From IMG/VR virus record IMGVR_UViG_3300024429_000014, positions 1 to 48,075 of that record: 48,075 nt of DNA, one strand, 5' to 3'. The notes under the pieces are model-generated. The model saw only the letters and a program-made list of their open reading frames with translations. It had not been told where the DNA came from and ran no database searches. Below, one piece after another: positions 14,186-23,278 of the stretch (positions are counted from its first letter, which is position 1; each line of letters begins with the position of its first letter). Origin of the DNA: a virus. Position numbers and translations under genes: made by a program.

Positions 14186-15988
14186 CTATTTGGTAGTTGT
14201 TGTACGACTTCCAGCCGTATTCATTTCTGCATGAAAACCAACCGCTAAGGCAAATGGATGAGCTGCCGGTTCACCGTTACCATGCGCTGTTGCAATTCTG
14301 TCTAATCGCCAGCAAATATATGCGTTAATTTTTAGGTTAGTTCCGTCTATTGTAGTATCGAAATCTGTCATATAATGCGTCCTGTCAGGTGTATCCGCCG
14401 GGATCGTAGCGTCAACAACCGATGTTACTTGAGCAGAAAATGTTTCATCCGTATCGCTAATAGTGAACTTGAGTTGCCATTGAACACCCTGGGCCGTACC
14501 CTCGCTTCCATTAGTAGCCCAGTGAATATGAGGTATTATTATTGTCCCCTCTTTCCACTTATGCGTAATTTCCGTTGCTCCAATCACATAATCATTAGTA
14601 GCATCGAATGTGTATTGTTGAATGTCGGTTATAAATGTGGTCAGAGTCGGGGCTGTAGAACCCAATTTTGCGCCAATAATCGGCGAAGGCGGAAAATCAT
14701 CAAAAACGGGGAATATTCTTTCGGTCTTATGTTCTTTATTAGTTTCATAAAAACTCTTAATTTCCTCTGCACTAAGCGCTCGGCTGAATATCATTACTTC
14801 GTCCATTTGGCCGTCAAAATTATTCGGCCTTATGAAATTATCCGCGAATCTAACTGGCGAAGTAGAATGAAATAATGTTCCGCTTTCTACTTCGGAATCC
14901 TCTAATACACCATCGACATAAACCTTGACATTTGTACCGTCATAAGTACCTACAATATGATGCCATAAGCCGTCACTTGCCGAAGATGTTCCTATGGCGC
15001 TTTTTATAGTTCCAGTAGTTCCATCAGTAGTAATCGAGAAAATTATTTTACCATCGCCATCGCCATTATTAAGCGCCCAGCTTCGCTGATCTCCGCCTTG
15101 CCATTCTCTGCCAAAATCCTGGTCGCCGGCAATTGTTTTAATCCACATAGAAACCGTAATATTATCCATGTCCAGACTGTCGCTATGTGGTACTATTATC
15201 GTATCAGGATTAGTCGAATCGAAATCCAACGCCGCCCCGAATTTTCCTGCAACCGTGGTAGTTCCTGTTATAGTGCCGTCATTGCCATAACCGGAATAAT
15301 CATCAGCGTCTCCGTCAAACGGCCAATATGCGACCAATAAATAAGACGAAATTGCATTATCATTTGGGTGAAAAATTCCTGATTTTATAATATTATTTAT
15401 ATATAAATTATTCCAGTAAACAGAAGAAGTTCCTAAGTCATCTGTCGAATCCGTATCTGAAACAATATTCCCCCCCGATAAAATGCCGCCTGTTGCTGTC
15501 GTTAAGCCTGTTATGCCGAGAGTCGAGGATATAAGGCCCGCTCCCGTTACGTCAAGTGTTACTGTCGGAGCGACGGCAGAACCTATTCGCGTATTACCTA
15601 CAAGGAATATGTCGCCACCGTCTTTATTAAGATAGGTATCTGAATAAACTCCGCTGACCGCGTTGCCGATTTCTATGTCCGTTACAGCACCGGCTGTATA
15701 TTTTCCTGTTAAATCATCGGATGTCAAAATTCCGCTAACAGTAACATTGGTAAAAATTCCATTGCCTGAGGTTATATTGACGTTAGTCATATCCTGACTA
15801 TCAAAATCTATCGCTCCTGTGGCCGTCCACGAACCGATAGTGACTATTTCCAGTTTTCGCCATTTTAAGTCCGAAGTTCCGAGGTCGTAAGTATCAGTAT
15901 CCCAGGGCTTTATATGGTCTTTAACAAATTCGCCAAAAGCGATAGTCGATAATAACAAAAATATAATTATTTTAAGCTTCGTATTCAT
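14186..15988 (-). CDS. Secreted-type fibre protein with LamG domain
   Basis: 600 residues. It starts with a Sec-type signal peptide (LKIIIFLLLSTIAFG, cleavage near 19). Then come fibre repeats with DLGTSDLKWRKLEI (about 36) and DDLGTSSVYWNNLYI (about 185), a LamG/concanavalin-like sugar-binding domain (about 218-410: AYWPFDGDADDYSGYGNDG, LWHHIVGTYDG, GQMDEVMIFSRAL) and a C-terminal beta domain that may be the tip. Position after the ejection proteins suits a tail fibre or receptor-binding protein, yet virion fibres rarely have signal peptides. Confidence 0.8.
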   Translation of the reverse strand: MNTKLKIIIFLLLSTIAFGEFVKDHIKPWDTDTYDLGTSDLKWRKLEIVTIGSWTATGAIDFDSQDMTNVNITSGNGIFTNVTVSGILTSDDLTGKYTAGAVTDIEIGNAVSGVYSDTYLNKDGGDIFLVGNTRIGSAVAPTVTLDVTGAGLISSTLGITGLTTATGGILSGGNIVSDTDSTDDLGTSSVYWNNLYINNIIKSGIFHPNDNAISSYLLVAYWPFDGDADDYSGYGNDGTITGTTTVAGKFGAALDFDSTNPDTIIVPHSDSLDMDNITVSMWIKTIAGDQDFGREWQGGDQRSWALNNGDGDGKIIFSITTDGTTGTIKSAIGTSSASDGLWHHIVGTYDGTNVKVYVDGVLEDSEVESGTLFHSTSPVRFADNFIRPNNFDGQMDEVMIFSRALSAEEIKSFYETNKEHKTERIFPVFDDFPPSPIIGAKLGSTAPTLTTFITDIQQYTFDATNDYVIGATEITHKWKEGTIIIPHIHWATNGSEGTAQGVQWQLKFTISDTDETFSAQVTSVVDATIPADTPDRTHYMTDFDTTIDGTNLKINAYICWRLDRIATAHGNGEPAAHPFALAVGFHAEMNTAGSRTTTTK

Positions 15989-16142
15989 TTTTCGTACCTT
16001 CGGTTTTGTGTCTTATAATCAAATCACCCGCTACCTTCGCGCGACCGGCAGATACATCAGCGGCGTTGGCTTCTTCTATAACCCAATTTGAAGTTTCTCC
16101 TATCTTCTTATTCGATTTTGGACTATATCTGCCTCTTAACAT
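15972..16142 (-). CDS. Small protein between ejection and fibre genes
   Basis: 56 residues (LRGRYSPKSNKKIGETSNW at the start), hydrophilic, with basic ends and no known motif. It overlaps the fibre start by 17 nt. The ribosome site is weak, but a reading frame continuing from the large ejection gene ends exactly at its ATG (TAATG), so coupled translation is possible. Confidence 0.55.
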   Translation of the reverse strand: MLRGRYSPKSNKKIGETSNWVIEEANAADVSAGRAKVAGDLIIRHKTEGTKNEYEA

Positions 16143-16204
16143 TATTTGCCCAACTCTTTCCTTAATTCTTCAAAATGAATCACGTATAGATTTAAGATAT
16201 AGTT

Positions 16205-19111
16205 TTATTTAATCTTTCGGGACTCAATACGTATTAGAGTCCTTGCTTTTGCTTTAGATATTTCTATTGCCTTCTCGATAAAAAGTATTTGTTCTTCATT
16301 CGACTTTGTTTTCCATTCAGCCTCTTTCATTACTGGCGATAATTGTTTTTGTAATTCTTTGGTGATATATGTTTTGTATTTCTCGTATCGTTCATCGTTC
16401 AAAGTCCAATCCCCAAAAGAACGAGGCAGACTGCCGACCCGTATTTTCAATCGTTCCATTTCTTTTTGAGTGTTTTTCAAAAGGCCGCCTTCTACATCTA
16501 ATCCTGCTACTAATTGTTCTTTTTTTATTTCTTCTAAAAAAGGGAATACTGTCCGCTCGTATGCAGCTTCCCGTTTCAAGTTGTCTAATAATTTATCATC
16601 CCGCCTCAGTAAATCCTGTTCGACTTCATTGAGATTGTCCCATTCTTTGCCATAAGTTGCATTTGCTAAATAATCTTGTTCTCTTGACAATAATTCCCAT
16701 TTAGATGGTTCCCATGTTCCCACGCCCAAACCAAAAAAAGCGGTAGTCGATGTTATAGGTAATACCCCATCCAAACCCTGAAAACGTATAGCATCACTTA
16801 TATCCTGCATAACCATAGGAACAGTTCTTTCCAAAATATTCTTGCCTATGAAAGTTGGTTCAAATACCATTTCTTCTCCCAAAAAAGTCTGCCCTTCAAG
16901 AACGTCCACAGCAAATCCGGCTGGCGGTGAAAGTTTTGTGCGCAAATAGCGCTCTATAATTTCGGCCCTATTTATATTATATAATTTCCCTCGTGGAGTT
17001 TTTGATTGCCCCGACGCTGTTTGTGCTATCAATCTTGAGATTTGGGAATAACCAGCCCAAAAATCATACCGCGTATTTTTATACTTTACTTTGCCAAAAT
17101 TAGAAGAACGTGGGTCTACTTCAACATCAACGCCCTCTATTTGATTAAGTAAAAATAATGCGGTCGATCCTGTGCCTACAAATTTGACCAAATCTCCTAT
17201 AATAATTTTTCTTGCGGCAGGGTTTTTAAGGCTGATAAAAGCATCATAAACTATCTGTGGTCGGGATAGTTGATAACGTGGCGAAAAGAAAAGGGCGTTA
17301 AGATGTGGTGTAATCCCGACATATCGTTCTGGAATAGTGCCTCTGCCGGTAGCATGATTAAGAAATGCAGCCAATCGCGTATATTCTTCCGGATGAGACG
17401 ACCATGACATACCAGCTTTTTCCCAATTTCGAGCAATATCATCAAATACGTTAATTCTTAGTTGGTTACTCATTGTTGTAAATGTCCTCTCAGACCATTT
17501 CACACCAGGTATCAATTCCGCCCAAGACGACAAAAAGGGTTCTTCTCTTGCCGTTATATCTGTCAAACCCCATTGAGTAATTTCTAATTTAGCATGATGT
17601 CGCAATCCGGCATAGCGACTACTTTCTGCCATATCTTCTAAATATCTTGCGTAATTTTTTCCTTTGTCTCCGGGCACGGCCGATTTCATCATCTGTCCGA
17701 AGGATTTTATCCATTGTTTAGGATGGCCCGGTAAAAGCATGATACCTTGTCGCAAAGGGAAAGATAAATCCCACGAAGCCAAAGTAGCACGAGGGATGTT
17801 TAATATGTCCAAAGTATTCTGCCATGCTTTTATGCCAAATGTTCTTTTTTGAAGTATAGCCTTCGCCAGACCAGAACCAAAATGCTTTTCAAGTAAGACT
17901 ACCTCACCCCTTGTTGGCATATCACCACGAAGGGTTTTCAGTAATGCTTCCCCTGTATTGTTATATCGAAAATAAGGCATTTTTGAAGTACGAAGAGACT
18001 CAAACATATAATATCTATCTGTTGGAGATATTTCCGGTGCGGTAAAAGCCGGAACTGAGTATTCGCCCTTTAACGGCCCACGAGATACCATGATCGCCTT
18101 TTCGCCCGTTTGGGCTTTACGGATTTGTTGCGATATTGCTACCCGCCTTGATTTTTCCAAACTAATCATTTTTTCTTTTTTAGGATGTAAACGTTTTGCC
18201 CTCTTTATTCCCGCCGTAAGTCTATCTACGGCTTGTTTGGTAGCAGACGCAAGATTTTGTTTTGACGCAGACTCAATAAGCGGAACATCATCTATTACTT
18301 GATATGCGTCTAAAGGTGTCATATTTTGTATTTGTATTGGCTTATAACCCCTCTTGAGCAGTTGGGCCTTTTCTGCCTTACTTAAAACAATAATTGCGGA
18401 TTCTTTTGCCAAAGTGGTTCTTACCTGCGCAGGTTTCATTTTTGCAACAGTTTTAGAAGAATAAATTCTTTTAGCGGCTTTGATTTCAGTAGACGTCAAT
18501 TTTGCATTACTGAATGTAGAATGTGCTACTCGACTTGCCCGTTGCGCGGCAGGGCCGGATATTAAAAGAGTTTCAAAAGCTACATCCATAACCGGTGTAT
18601 ACCACCAAGGCGGTTTTTCTCTCGATAATGGTTCATACCAATCCTTTGCCATTGCTTCGCCAAAAGTCCTCAATTCCTTTGCAGAACCAGGTACAGGATA
18701 AAGTGCCTTTCTTGACGCCCATATTGACGGAAAAATATCTTTTAGCGCATTAGGGTTTAATATAGCCGTTGTTTTCATTATTTCTGGAATAGGTGATATT
18801 TCTGTTATGAATTTATTTGCTCTATTTATGATAGAACCAACACCTTTTAAGGCGGTCTTAATTGGCCATTTGGTAATATTATGAAATTTTTCGTATCTAT
18901 CAGGTTTTGTCCAACGGGTTTCATCTCTTGGCAAAAAATATTCTCTCCATTTTTGCCCGAAAGTACGCTCCGGCGCAGCGCGAAAGGCCATTTGTTCAGG
19001 AATATCCTCAAATGGAATTGCTGGAACGGCAACTTCTTTAAGCGACTCAATATCCTCGAATGATTCAATGCCACTTATTTCAATTTCTTCAAATGTTTCA
19101 ATTTCGGCCAT
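16205..19111 (-). CDS. Large internal virion / DNA-ejection protein
   Basis: 968 residues, largely helical. Acidic repeats at the N-terminus (IETFEEIEISGIESFEDIE) are followed by helical and coiled regions and a hydrophobic stretch near 650-670 (VGTGSTALFLLNQI). Size and place (last of three genes after the nozzle, like T7 gp14-gp15-gp16) suggest the large ejection protein that enters the cell with the DNA. No lytic transglycosylase motif was seen. Sequence similarity to T7 gp16 is not apparent, so the call rests on order and size. It overlaps the upstream gene by one base (ATG/stop). Confidence 0.65.
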   Translation of the reverse strand: MAEIETFEEIEISGIESFEDIESLKEVAVPAIPFEDIPEQMAFRAAPERTFGQKWREYFLPRDETRWTKPDRYEKFHNITKWPIKTALKGVGSIINRANKFITEISPIPEIMKTTAILNPNALKDIFPSIWASRKALYPVPGSAKELRTFGEAMAKDWYEPLSREKPPWWYTPVMDVAFETLLISGPAAQRASRVAHSTFSNAKLTSTEIKAAKRIYSSKTVAKMKPAQVRTTLAKESAIIVLSKAEKAQLLKRGYKPIQIQNMTPLDAYQVIDDVPLIESASKQNLASATKQAVDRLTAGIKRAKRLHPKKEKMISLEKSRRVAISQQIRKAQTGEKAIMVSRGPLKGEYSVPAFTAPEISPTDRYYMFESLRTSKMPYFRYNNTGEALLKTLRGDMPTRGEVVLLEKHFGSGLAKAILQKRTFGIKAWQNTLDILNIPRATLASWDLSFPLRQGIMLLPGHPKQWIKSFGQMMKSAVPGDKGKNYARYLEDMAESSRYAGLRHHAKLEITQWGLTDITAREEPFLSSWAELIPGVKWSERTFTTMSNQLRINVFDDIARNWEKAGMSWSSHPEEYTRLAAFLNHATGRGTIPERYVGITPHLNALFFSPRYQLSRPQIVYDAFISLKNPAARKIIIGDLVKFVGTGSTALFLLNQIEGVDVEVDPRSSNFGKVKYKNTRYDFWAGYSQISRLIAQTASGQSKTPRGKLYNINRAEIIERYLRTKLSPPAGFAVDVLEGQTFLGEEMVFEPTFIGKNILERTVPMVMQDISDAIRFQGLDGVLPITSTTAFFGLGVGTWEPSKWELLSREQDYLANATYGKEWDNLNEVEQDLLRRDDKLLDNLKREAAYERTVFPFLEEIKKEQLVAGLDVEGGLLKNTQKEMERLKIRVGSLPRSFGDWTLNDERYEKYKTYITKELQKQLSPVMKEAEWKTKSNEEQILFIEKAIEISKAKARTLIRIESRKIK

Positions 19112-20685
19112 TATTTCTTAAAAGTTCCTATCCAGGCATTATAATATTCTTCTGCCTTTTTCATATCCACGCTCTTTAACCTTGAAACTTCTGCCCTAAA
19201 TTCCGGATAAGTCGCTGGTTTAACCTCAATTGGTTTAAGAGGTACTTTGATGCCCTCGACAGGCACTTCGATCACCGGCGGGACTGCTGGTGGCTCTGGT
19301 GGTTCTTTTATCTCTTCTCCTAACGCCAATTCCATCATTCGTGCTATATTCGTATCAGATGGCAATACCGTCTTTAAATGTTCAAGAAAATAAGGTCGTG
19401 CAATAGACCTTCCGATTTCTATAATTTTTTCTCCTGTGGCATCCTGTCTTTTGATTTCCGATTCCCATTCTCTCAATGTTTTTTCGTACAAGAATGACGA
19501 TAATTCATTTTCAAAACCAAGTTCCGGTGACCATCCGAAAATTCTTTTAAAGAATTGTTCAGAGTCTTTTTTATACGGTTCTCGTATTTCTTTCTTTATA
19601 CGTTGTGCCGTAACAGGACTAAGCCCCTTGCCAACCATAGTATCTAATTCATCAGTAAGCCTGCCTGTGTCAATTTTGTTATAAATATCCGCTAATACTT
19701 CACCCTTATCTGTAAATGCTTCTTTGAGTTCTCCTTCAGAATAATTATCAAATGTACGCAACAATGATTCCCATTTCAGTTTTGCATCAAGTGAAAGGCC
19801 TGAAGCAGTAATTGTATCGAATGTTAATTGTGGTTGAGCAGGATTTAATTTATTTATTAGCAAATCTAAAAATCCTGTGCCTATTGCTTCATCTTTTTGA
19901 TCTATTGCCAGTTTTTTTGTTGTTTCAATCATATTTTTGGATGCTTCTACTCTACTACGCATCAATCTTTCAGTTTCAGCATCTAAATTAGTTGTGGTAT
20001 TAAGAAGTTCTTCAGCTTGTGCAATAATATTAGAAGAAGCAATAAAATCACCCACGGATGCTTCCTGACTTGCCTGATTAAGCAGTGTTTGTATTAAAGT
20101 TCCATCTATCTTGCCCGGTACTTTAATTCTTTCAATAGCGGCCTCTTCCGGTGTTATTACGCCAATCTGTTCGGCTTCGTCAATAATCCTGTTGACTTCC
20201 TGAGAATTTCCGGTAAGGTAAGCGCTTGAAAGATTCGTTATATACGCACCCTCTGCTATTTGAACTACTTTTCTATTGGCGAGTTTAGCTACTCCAACTC
20301 TCCACAAAGCCTCCTGACCTTTAAGCCATTCATCGTATCTTTTAGCACCTGTTAGATTCTTAGGCCTATGAACATTCATCCCTTCAAATGCTTCAGTAAA
20401 TCTGTCCTGATATGAATCCGGGTCTACATTGGTTTTTTGTGCCAGTTCAAATGCCTGTATGTCCGCATTAGCGAGATTCCTTGCGGTAGCAAATTGACTT
20501 ATGCCTTCTGCTTGCTCTATTTTGAACAAAGCTTCACCCAATGTACCTATACCTCGACCCAAAGCACCTAAGCCCCTTGCCTCTATCTCTGCACCGGTAT
20601 CTGCTATGTCAAAGGGTATAGGTACACCACCTACCCTGCCGGATGGTGTTACACGTCTTGAAATTCGTCTTGGTATTCGTGCCAT
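19111..20685 (-). CDS. Internal virion / ejection protein
   Basis: 524 residues, helical, with a conserved-looking start (RRVTPSGRVGGVPIPFDIADTGAEIEARG), a coiled middle, and a proline-rich hinge (about 455-475, EPPEPPAVPPVIEVPVEG) before the end. The start resembles internal proteins of other short-tailed phages, and the position matches T7 gp15. It begins three bases after the stop of the gp14-like gene. Confidence 0.7.
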   Translation of the reverse strand: MARIPRRISRRVTPSGRVGGVPIPFDIADTGAEIEARGLGALGRGIGTLGEALFKIEQAEGISQFATARNLANADIQAFELAQKTNVDPDSYQDRFTEAFEGMNVHRPKNLTGAKRYDEWLKGQEALWRVGVAKLANRKVVQIAEGAYITNLSSAYLTGNSQEVNRIIDEAEQIGVITPEEAAIERIKVPGKIDGTLIQTLLNQASQEASVGDFIASSNIIAQAEELLNTTTNLDAETERLMRSRVEASKNMIETTKKLAIDQKDEAIGTGFLDLLINKLNPAQPQLTFDTITASGLSLDAKLKWESLLRTFDNYSEGELKEAFTDKGEVLADIYNKIDTGRLTDELDTMVGKGLSPVTAQRIKKEIREPYKKDSEQFFKRIFGWSPELGFENELSSFLYEKTLREWESEIKRQDATGEKIIEIGRSIARPYFLEHLKTVLPSDTNIARMMELALGEEIKEPPEPPAVPPVIEVPVEGIKVPLKPIEVKPATYPEFRAEVSRLKSVDMKKAEEYYNAWIGTFKK

Positions 20686-20688
20686 CTT

Positions 20689-21219
20689 TTAACGCTTCCC
20701 TGGAAAAAATGGTTTTAATCCTCGTTCAAATCTTGATTGCCTTGCAGTCCCAACAGTAGTAAGTATTGTACCGGCAGCGGCTAAAGTTCCAGCTCTTGCC
20801 GCAGCCACGCCTCTGGCTCTGGCAGCAGCACCTCGTGCCCTAAATATGCCAGCCTCAGCCCTGCGCTGTTCGGCACTTATAATGCCTTCCCTTAAAATAG
20901 TCAGGCGTTCAGCCTCTAAGATTTCAGCGGTCTCTACAAGTACCGATAGAGGCGTCCCACGTACCTGCACGCCTGCTTTAGCTATAGCGGCCCTTTGCCT
21001 GCCCTTTAAAGCCTTTCCCTCTCTTTCCTGTCTTCTGGCGGCTTCTACAGCAGCCTGTTGCTCTGCCTCGGCCTGCCGTTCGGCTAATAAAGCGTTTCTC
21101 TGAGCTATGGCCTCTTGAGTCTTGCCTGCTGCTCTCGCTGCTCGGCCTGCCTGGACCTGGCTAACAGCAGTAGTAACACCGCCTGCGATTATCATACCTA
21201 TTATTACCGCTTCTGCCAT
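20689..21219 (-). CDS. gp14-like internal virion protein
   Basis: 176 residues from the ATG at 21219. The N-terminus is a membrane-like segment (AVIIGMIIAGGVTTAVS), followed by an Ala/Arg/Gln-rich coiled helix and the box AGVQVRGTPLSVLVETAEI, which is found in gp14-type core proteins of podoviruses. Such proteins form part of the ejection channel in the outer membrane. The ATG overlaps the stop of the GNAT gene, with AAAGGTGG before it. Confidence 0.8.
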   Translation of the reverse strand: MAEAVIIGMIIAGGVTTAVSQVQAGRAARAAGKTQEAIAQRNALLAERQAEAEQQAAVEAARRQEREGKALKGRQRAAIAKAGVQVRGTPLSVLVETAEILEAERLTILREGIISAEQRRAEAGIFRARGAAARARGVAAARAGTLAAAGTILTTVGTARQSRFERGLKPFFPGKR

Positions 21220-21698
21220 TATTCCACCTTTGCGTAACTTATACAATCAACCTTATCAGGCGTTAACTTCCTGGCTATACCTTCGATCTTAAAACCTAAG
21301 TGCCTCAATAATGTATGAGCCTCAGGTACACCGATTCGCGCGTGAGCTTCGAGTCTGTGCAGATTATTGTCTTTTATCAACTTACCCAAACCATCTTTTA
21401 TAACTTCGTAAGCGCCCATTGGATATTTATCGACTTCGTAAGATAGCATTAACCATACCTCCGCTACACCCGGCCATTTCCAATCTATTCCGCCGCAACC
21501 TACTATATTGTCTTTTACAACGCCTGTAATACACTTGCCATTAGCTTCTCTTGTCTTTGCCAGTTCCTGCAAATTATCATCGCCATAAGCCTTTAATCCA
21601 AATTCTTTAATACCATTTTCGATAACCCAAATCATATCTTCGGCACGGAAAGATCGTATCCCTGTAAATAAATTTATTTTTTCCTTTACAGTTTCCAT
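21219..21698 (-). CDS. GNAT-like protein (T7 gp13 position)
   Basis: 159 residues with a GNAT fold: an N-terminal FRAEDMIWVIENGI, the strand pair ITGVVKDNIVGCGGI and VAEVWLMLSYEV, and the end AHTLLRHLGFKIEG. Phage proteins of this kind (gp13 of T7-like phages) act in virion assembly and probably lack acetyltransferase activity. No ribosome site precedes the ATG; TTGAAC-N17-TGGAAT lies just upstream on the minus strand and overlaps the promoter of the divergent 77-residue gene. Confidence 0.8.
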   Translation of the reverse strand: METVKEKINLFTGIRSFRAEDMIWVIENGIKEFGLKAYGDDNLQELAKTREANGKCITGVVKDNIVGCGGIDWKWPGVAEVWLMLSYEVDKYPMGAYEVIKDGLGKLIKDNNLHRLEAHARIGVPEAHTLLRHLGFKIEGIARKLTPDKVDCISYAKVE

Positions 21699-21713
21699 TT
21701 TTTATGCTAAATT
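21685..21713 (+). promoter_or_regulatory. Promoter of the 77-residue plus-strand gene
   Basis: TTTACA, 17 bases, TAAATT with a TGC just before the -10 (extended -10). The ATG is six bases after it, with no ribosome site. Confidence 0.5.
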
Positions 21714-21719
21714 CCAAAT

Positions 21720-21953
21720 ATGATAAAATTTAAGTTCAAAAAATGGTGGTATAATTTAATACCAAAGTATCGCAAATGGTTGAGAGATTGTGAAAAAGTC
21801 ATAAATTCACCCGAAGTCCAAAAGGACATTGAAAACCAACATCGCGAAGCAATGTACAATTTTGCAGTATTCGGACAACATCCTCGACCACCCAAAAAAG
21901 CTATTGGGCAATTTCTCAATAAAGACATTAAAGACATTTTTGAAGTCTCCTAA
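21720..21953 (+). CDS. Plus-strand cargo gene in the tail cluster (1)
   Basis: 77 residues, basic and rich in Trp and Lys at the start (FKFKKWWYNLIPKYRKWLR), then a helical middle and a Pro-rich KKAIGQF box. Not recognised. It lies between the nozzle C-terminal piece and the GNAT gene, opposite to all neighbours; its stop overlaps the convergent stop at 21950 by 4 nt. It has its own promoter and seems leaderless, so it is probably expressed separately from the virion genes. Confidence 0.65.
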   Translation: MIKFKFKKWWYNLIPKYRKWLRDCEKVINSPEVQKDIENQHREAMYNFAVFGQHPRPPKKAIGQFLNKDIKDIFEVS

Positions 21954-22603
21954 TCCGCATTTGCATTAACGTCCAAATTAAACGACAATATCGTCATAGG
22001 CAAAGGTTGGGTCTGCTGTGCCAATATATCGCCAGACCTTGAATAGCCGTCCTTAAGTGGTATCTCTTTGTAGCCTGTAAATAGAGCAGCAGTTCCAGTT
22101 GGAATATCCTGCATGGTGCTCGTACTACCTCCTACCTCTCCGCCTATCGTTTCAAAGACATTAAATACACCCCTGTTTATTTTCTTGGTAACGGTTAATC
22201 CCATACCTTGTAAATCTAATTTCATAGGCTTGACAATAGATGTATACGTCATGCCAACCATTGGATTAGTCAATGAAGTTACAGGGGCTGTAATAGAACC
22301 ATTGGAAACTATCTCCGTACTTATAACTATTCCTTGCTGCATTACCGACACGGATTTACCTTCTAAATGCTCTAAGCCGGTAATGGTAGCACTTCCAGCA
22401 ACTACAGACTGAACTACGTAACCCTCTGATACGGTCTCTGTAAACTGAACATAATCAGAACCGGCACTTTCAATAGCTAATTTGAAAGAATCTGTATCTT
22501 CATCGGCTGTGTAGTAAAAAGCATCCAGCCACGATACATAAACGTAAGTATTACTTGCTGTTGCATAACCATGGTTAGGGATGTAAATGACCAAATCCGC
22601 CAT
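21950..22603 (-). CDS. Tail nozzle protein, C-terminal piece (gp12-like, split)
   Basis: 217 residues. From about residue 74 it matches the C-terminal part of T7 gp12-type nozzle proteins: ITGLEHLEGKSVSVM, VGMTYTSIVKPMKL, KKINRGVFNVFET, and a closing SGDILAQQTQPLPMTILSF. That part normally follows directly after the middle domain of the same protein, which here is a separate gene ending at 23279. The first 70 residues (IPNHGYATASNTYVYVS) resemble insert domains also present in the other half. It has its own ATG with AAGGAA. Confidence 0.8.
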   Translation of the reverse strand: MADLVIYIPNHGYATASNTYVYVSWLDAFYYTADEDTDSFKLAIESAGSDYVQFTETVSEGYVVQSVVAGSATITGLEHLEGKSVSVMQQGIVISTEIVSNGSITAPVTSLTNPMVGMTYTSIVKPMKLDLQGMGLTVTKKINRGVFNVFETIGGEVGGSTSTMQDIPTGTAALFTGYKEIPLKDGYSRSGDILAQQTQPLPMTILSFNLDVNANAD

Positions 22604-22646
22604 CGTTAAATTCCTTAGATTTTATTCATTTTCTGGCATTTTAATC

Positions 22647-22673
22647 TTGACAGCCATTATTTCTTACTATATT
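22647..22673 (+). promoter_or_regulatory. Promoter of the 59-residue plus-strand gene
   Basis: TTGACA, 15 bases, TATATT; ATG eight bases later without a ribosome site. The spacing is shorter than ideal. Confidence 0.5.
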
Positions 22674-22681
22674 TTTGTGTT

Positions 22682-22861
22682 ATGAAAAAATATTTATACG
22701 GTTATAACATTTCAGGCGAACAAGTAATTTCGGCGGATATTACAGATTGGCCGAAAGATAGTATTGAAAATCTTAAAGCCGAAATACAAAGAGGCCCTAT
22801 CGGTAGAAAATTGGGCGAAATCAATTTTACAGAAACTGCTGAGCATAATACATCTCCTTAA
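22682..22861 (+). CDS. Plus-strand cargo gene in the tail cluster (2)
   Basis: 59 residues: a beta hairpin (KYLYGYNISGEQVISADIT) then a helix with LKAEIQRGPIGRKLGEI. Not recognised. It lies inside the split nozzle locus, reads against its neighbours and ends one base before the stop of the fibre-tip gene. Its own promoter and leaderless start resemble those of the other plus-strand genes. Confidence 0.6.
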   Translation: MKKYLYGYNISGEQVISADITDWPKDSIENLKAEIQRGPIGRKLGEINFTETAEHNTSP

Positions 22862-22862
22862 T

Positions 22863-23261
22863 TTAATATCCCCATGCCTGCCAATGAATACTCGTAAAAC
22901 CCGGATTGTTAGGTTGAAAAAAAACAAGCGCTGATGTTGTCGCCGTTTTAAGATATGGTGGAAATTTTTGTAAAGCATCGTTTTTAAACCCAGTGCCTGA
23001 AGCGCTTATAATAGCAGTTTCAAAAGCAGTACCAAATGTAACAGTGGCGCCTGTTCCGCTTTGGGCCACGACGCCATGTTTAAAAACTAAACCGTTAGGA
23101 AAAGTGACACTTTCTTCTCCAGCATATGTTGTTGGCGACCATTCCATATCCGTAAGCATCTGGGTCTTTTTGTGTGTACCATCGGCGTCGTGTCCAACGT
23201 CAATGTTAGCTTTCATTTTTGTATTCCAGTCTGTAACACCGTTACTTGGCCATTCTGCCAT
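22863..23261 (-). CDS. Short tail-fibre protein (gp53-like C-terminus)
   Basis: 132 residues. The end resembles the receptor-binding tip of gp53-type tail fibres: FPNGLVFKHGVV, a strand with VTFGTAF, and the closing FTSIHWQAWGY. The start (WPSNGVTDWNTKMKANIDVGHDADGTH) looks like a short attachment segment. It probably binds to the tail end as a small fibre. AAAGGAG lies before the ATG; it sits between the two pieces of the nozzle gene. Confidence 0.75.
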   Translation of the reverse strand: MAEWPSNGVTDWNTKMKANIDVGHDADGTHKKTQMLTDMEWSPTTYAGEESVTFPNGLVFKHGVVAQSGTGATVTFGTAFETAIISASGTGFKNDALQKFPPYLKTATTSALVFFQPNNPGFTSIHWQAWGY

Positions 23262-23278
23262 AATAAATCTCCTTTTAA

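Noticed and set aside
22712-22978. 88-residue minus frame
   Set aside because: Antisense to the 59-residue plus gene, no start signal.
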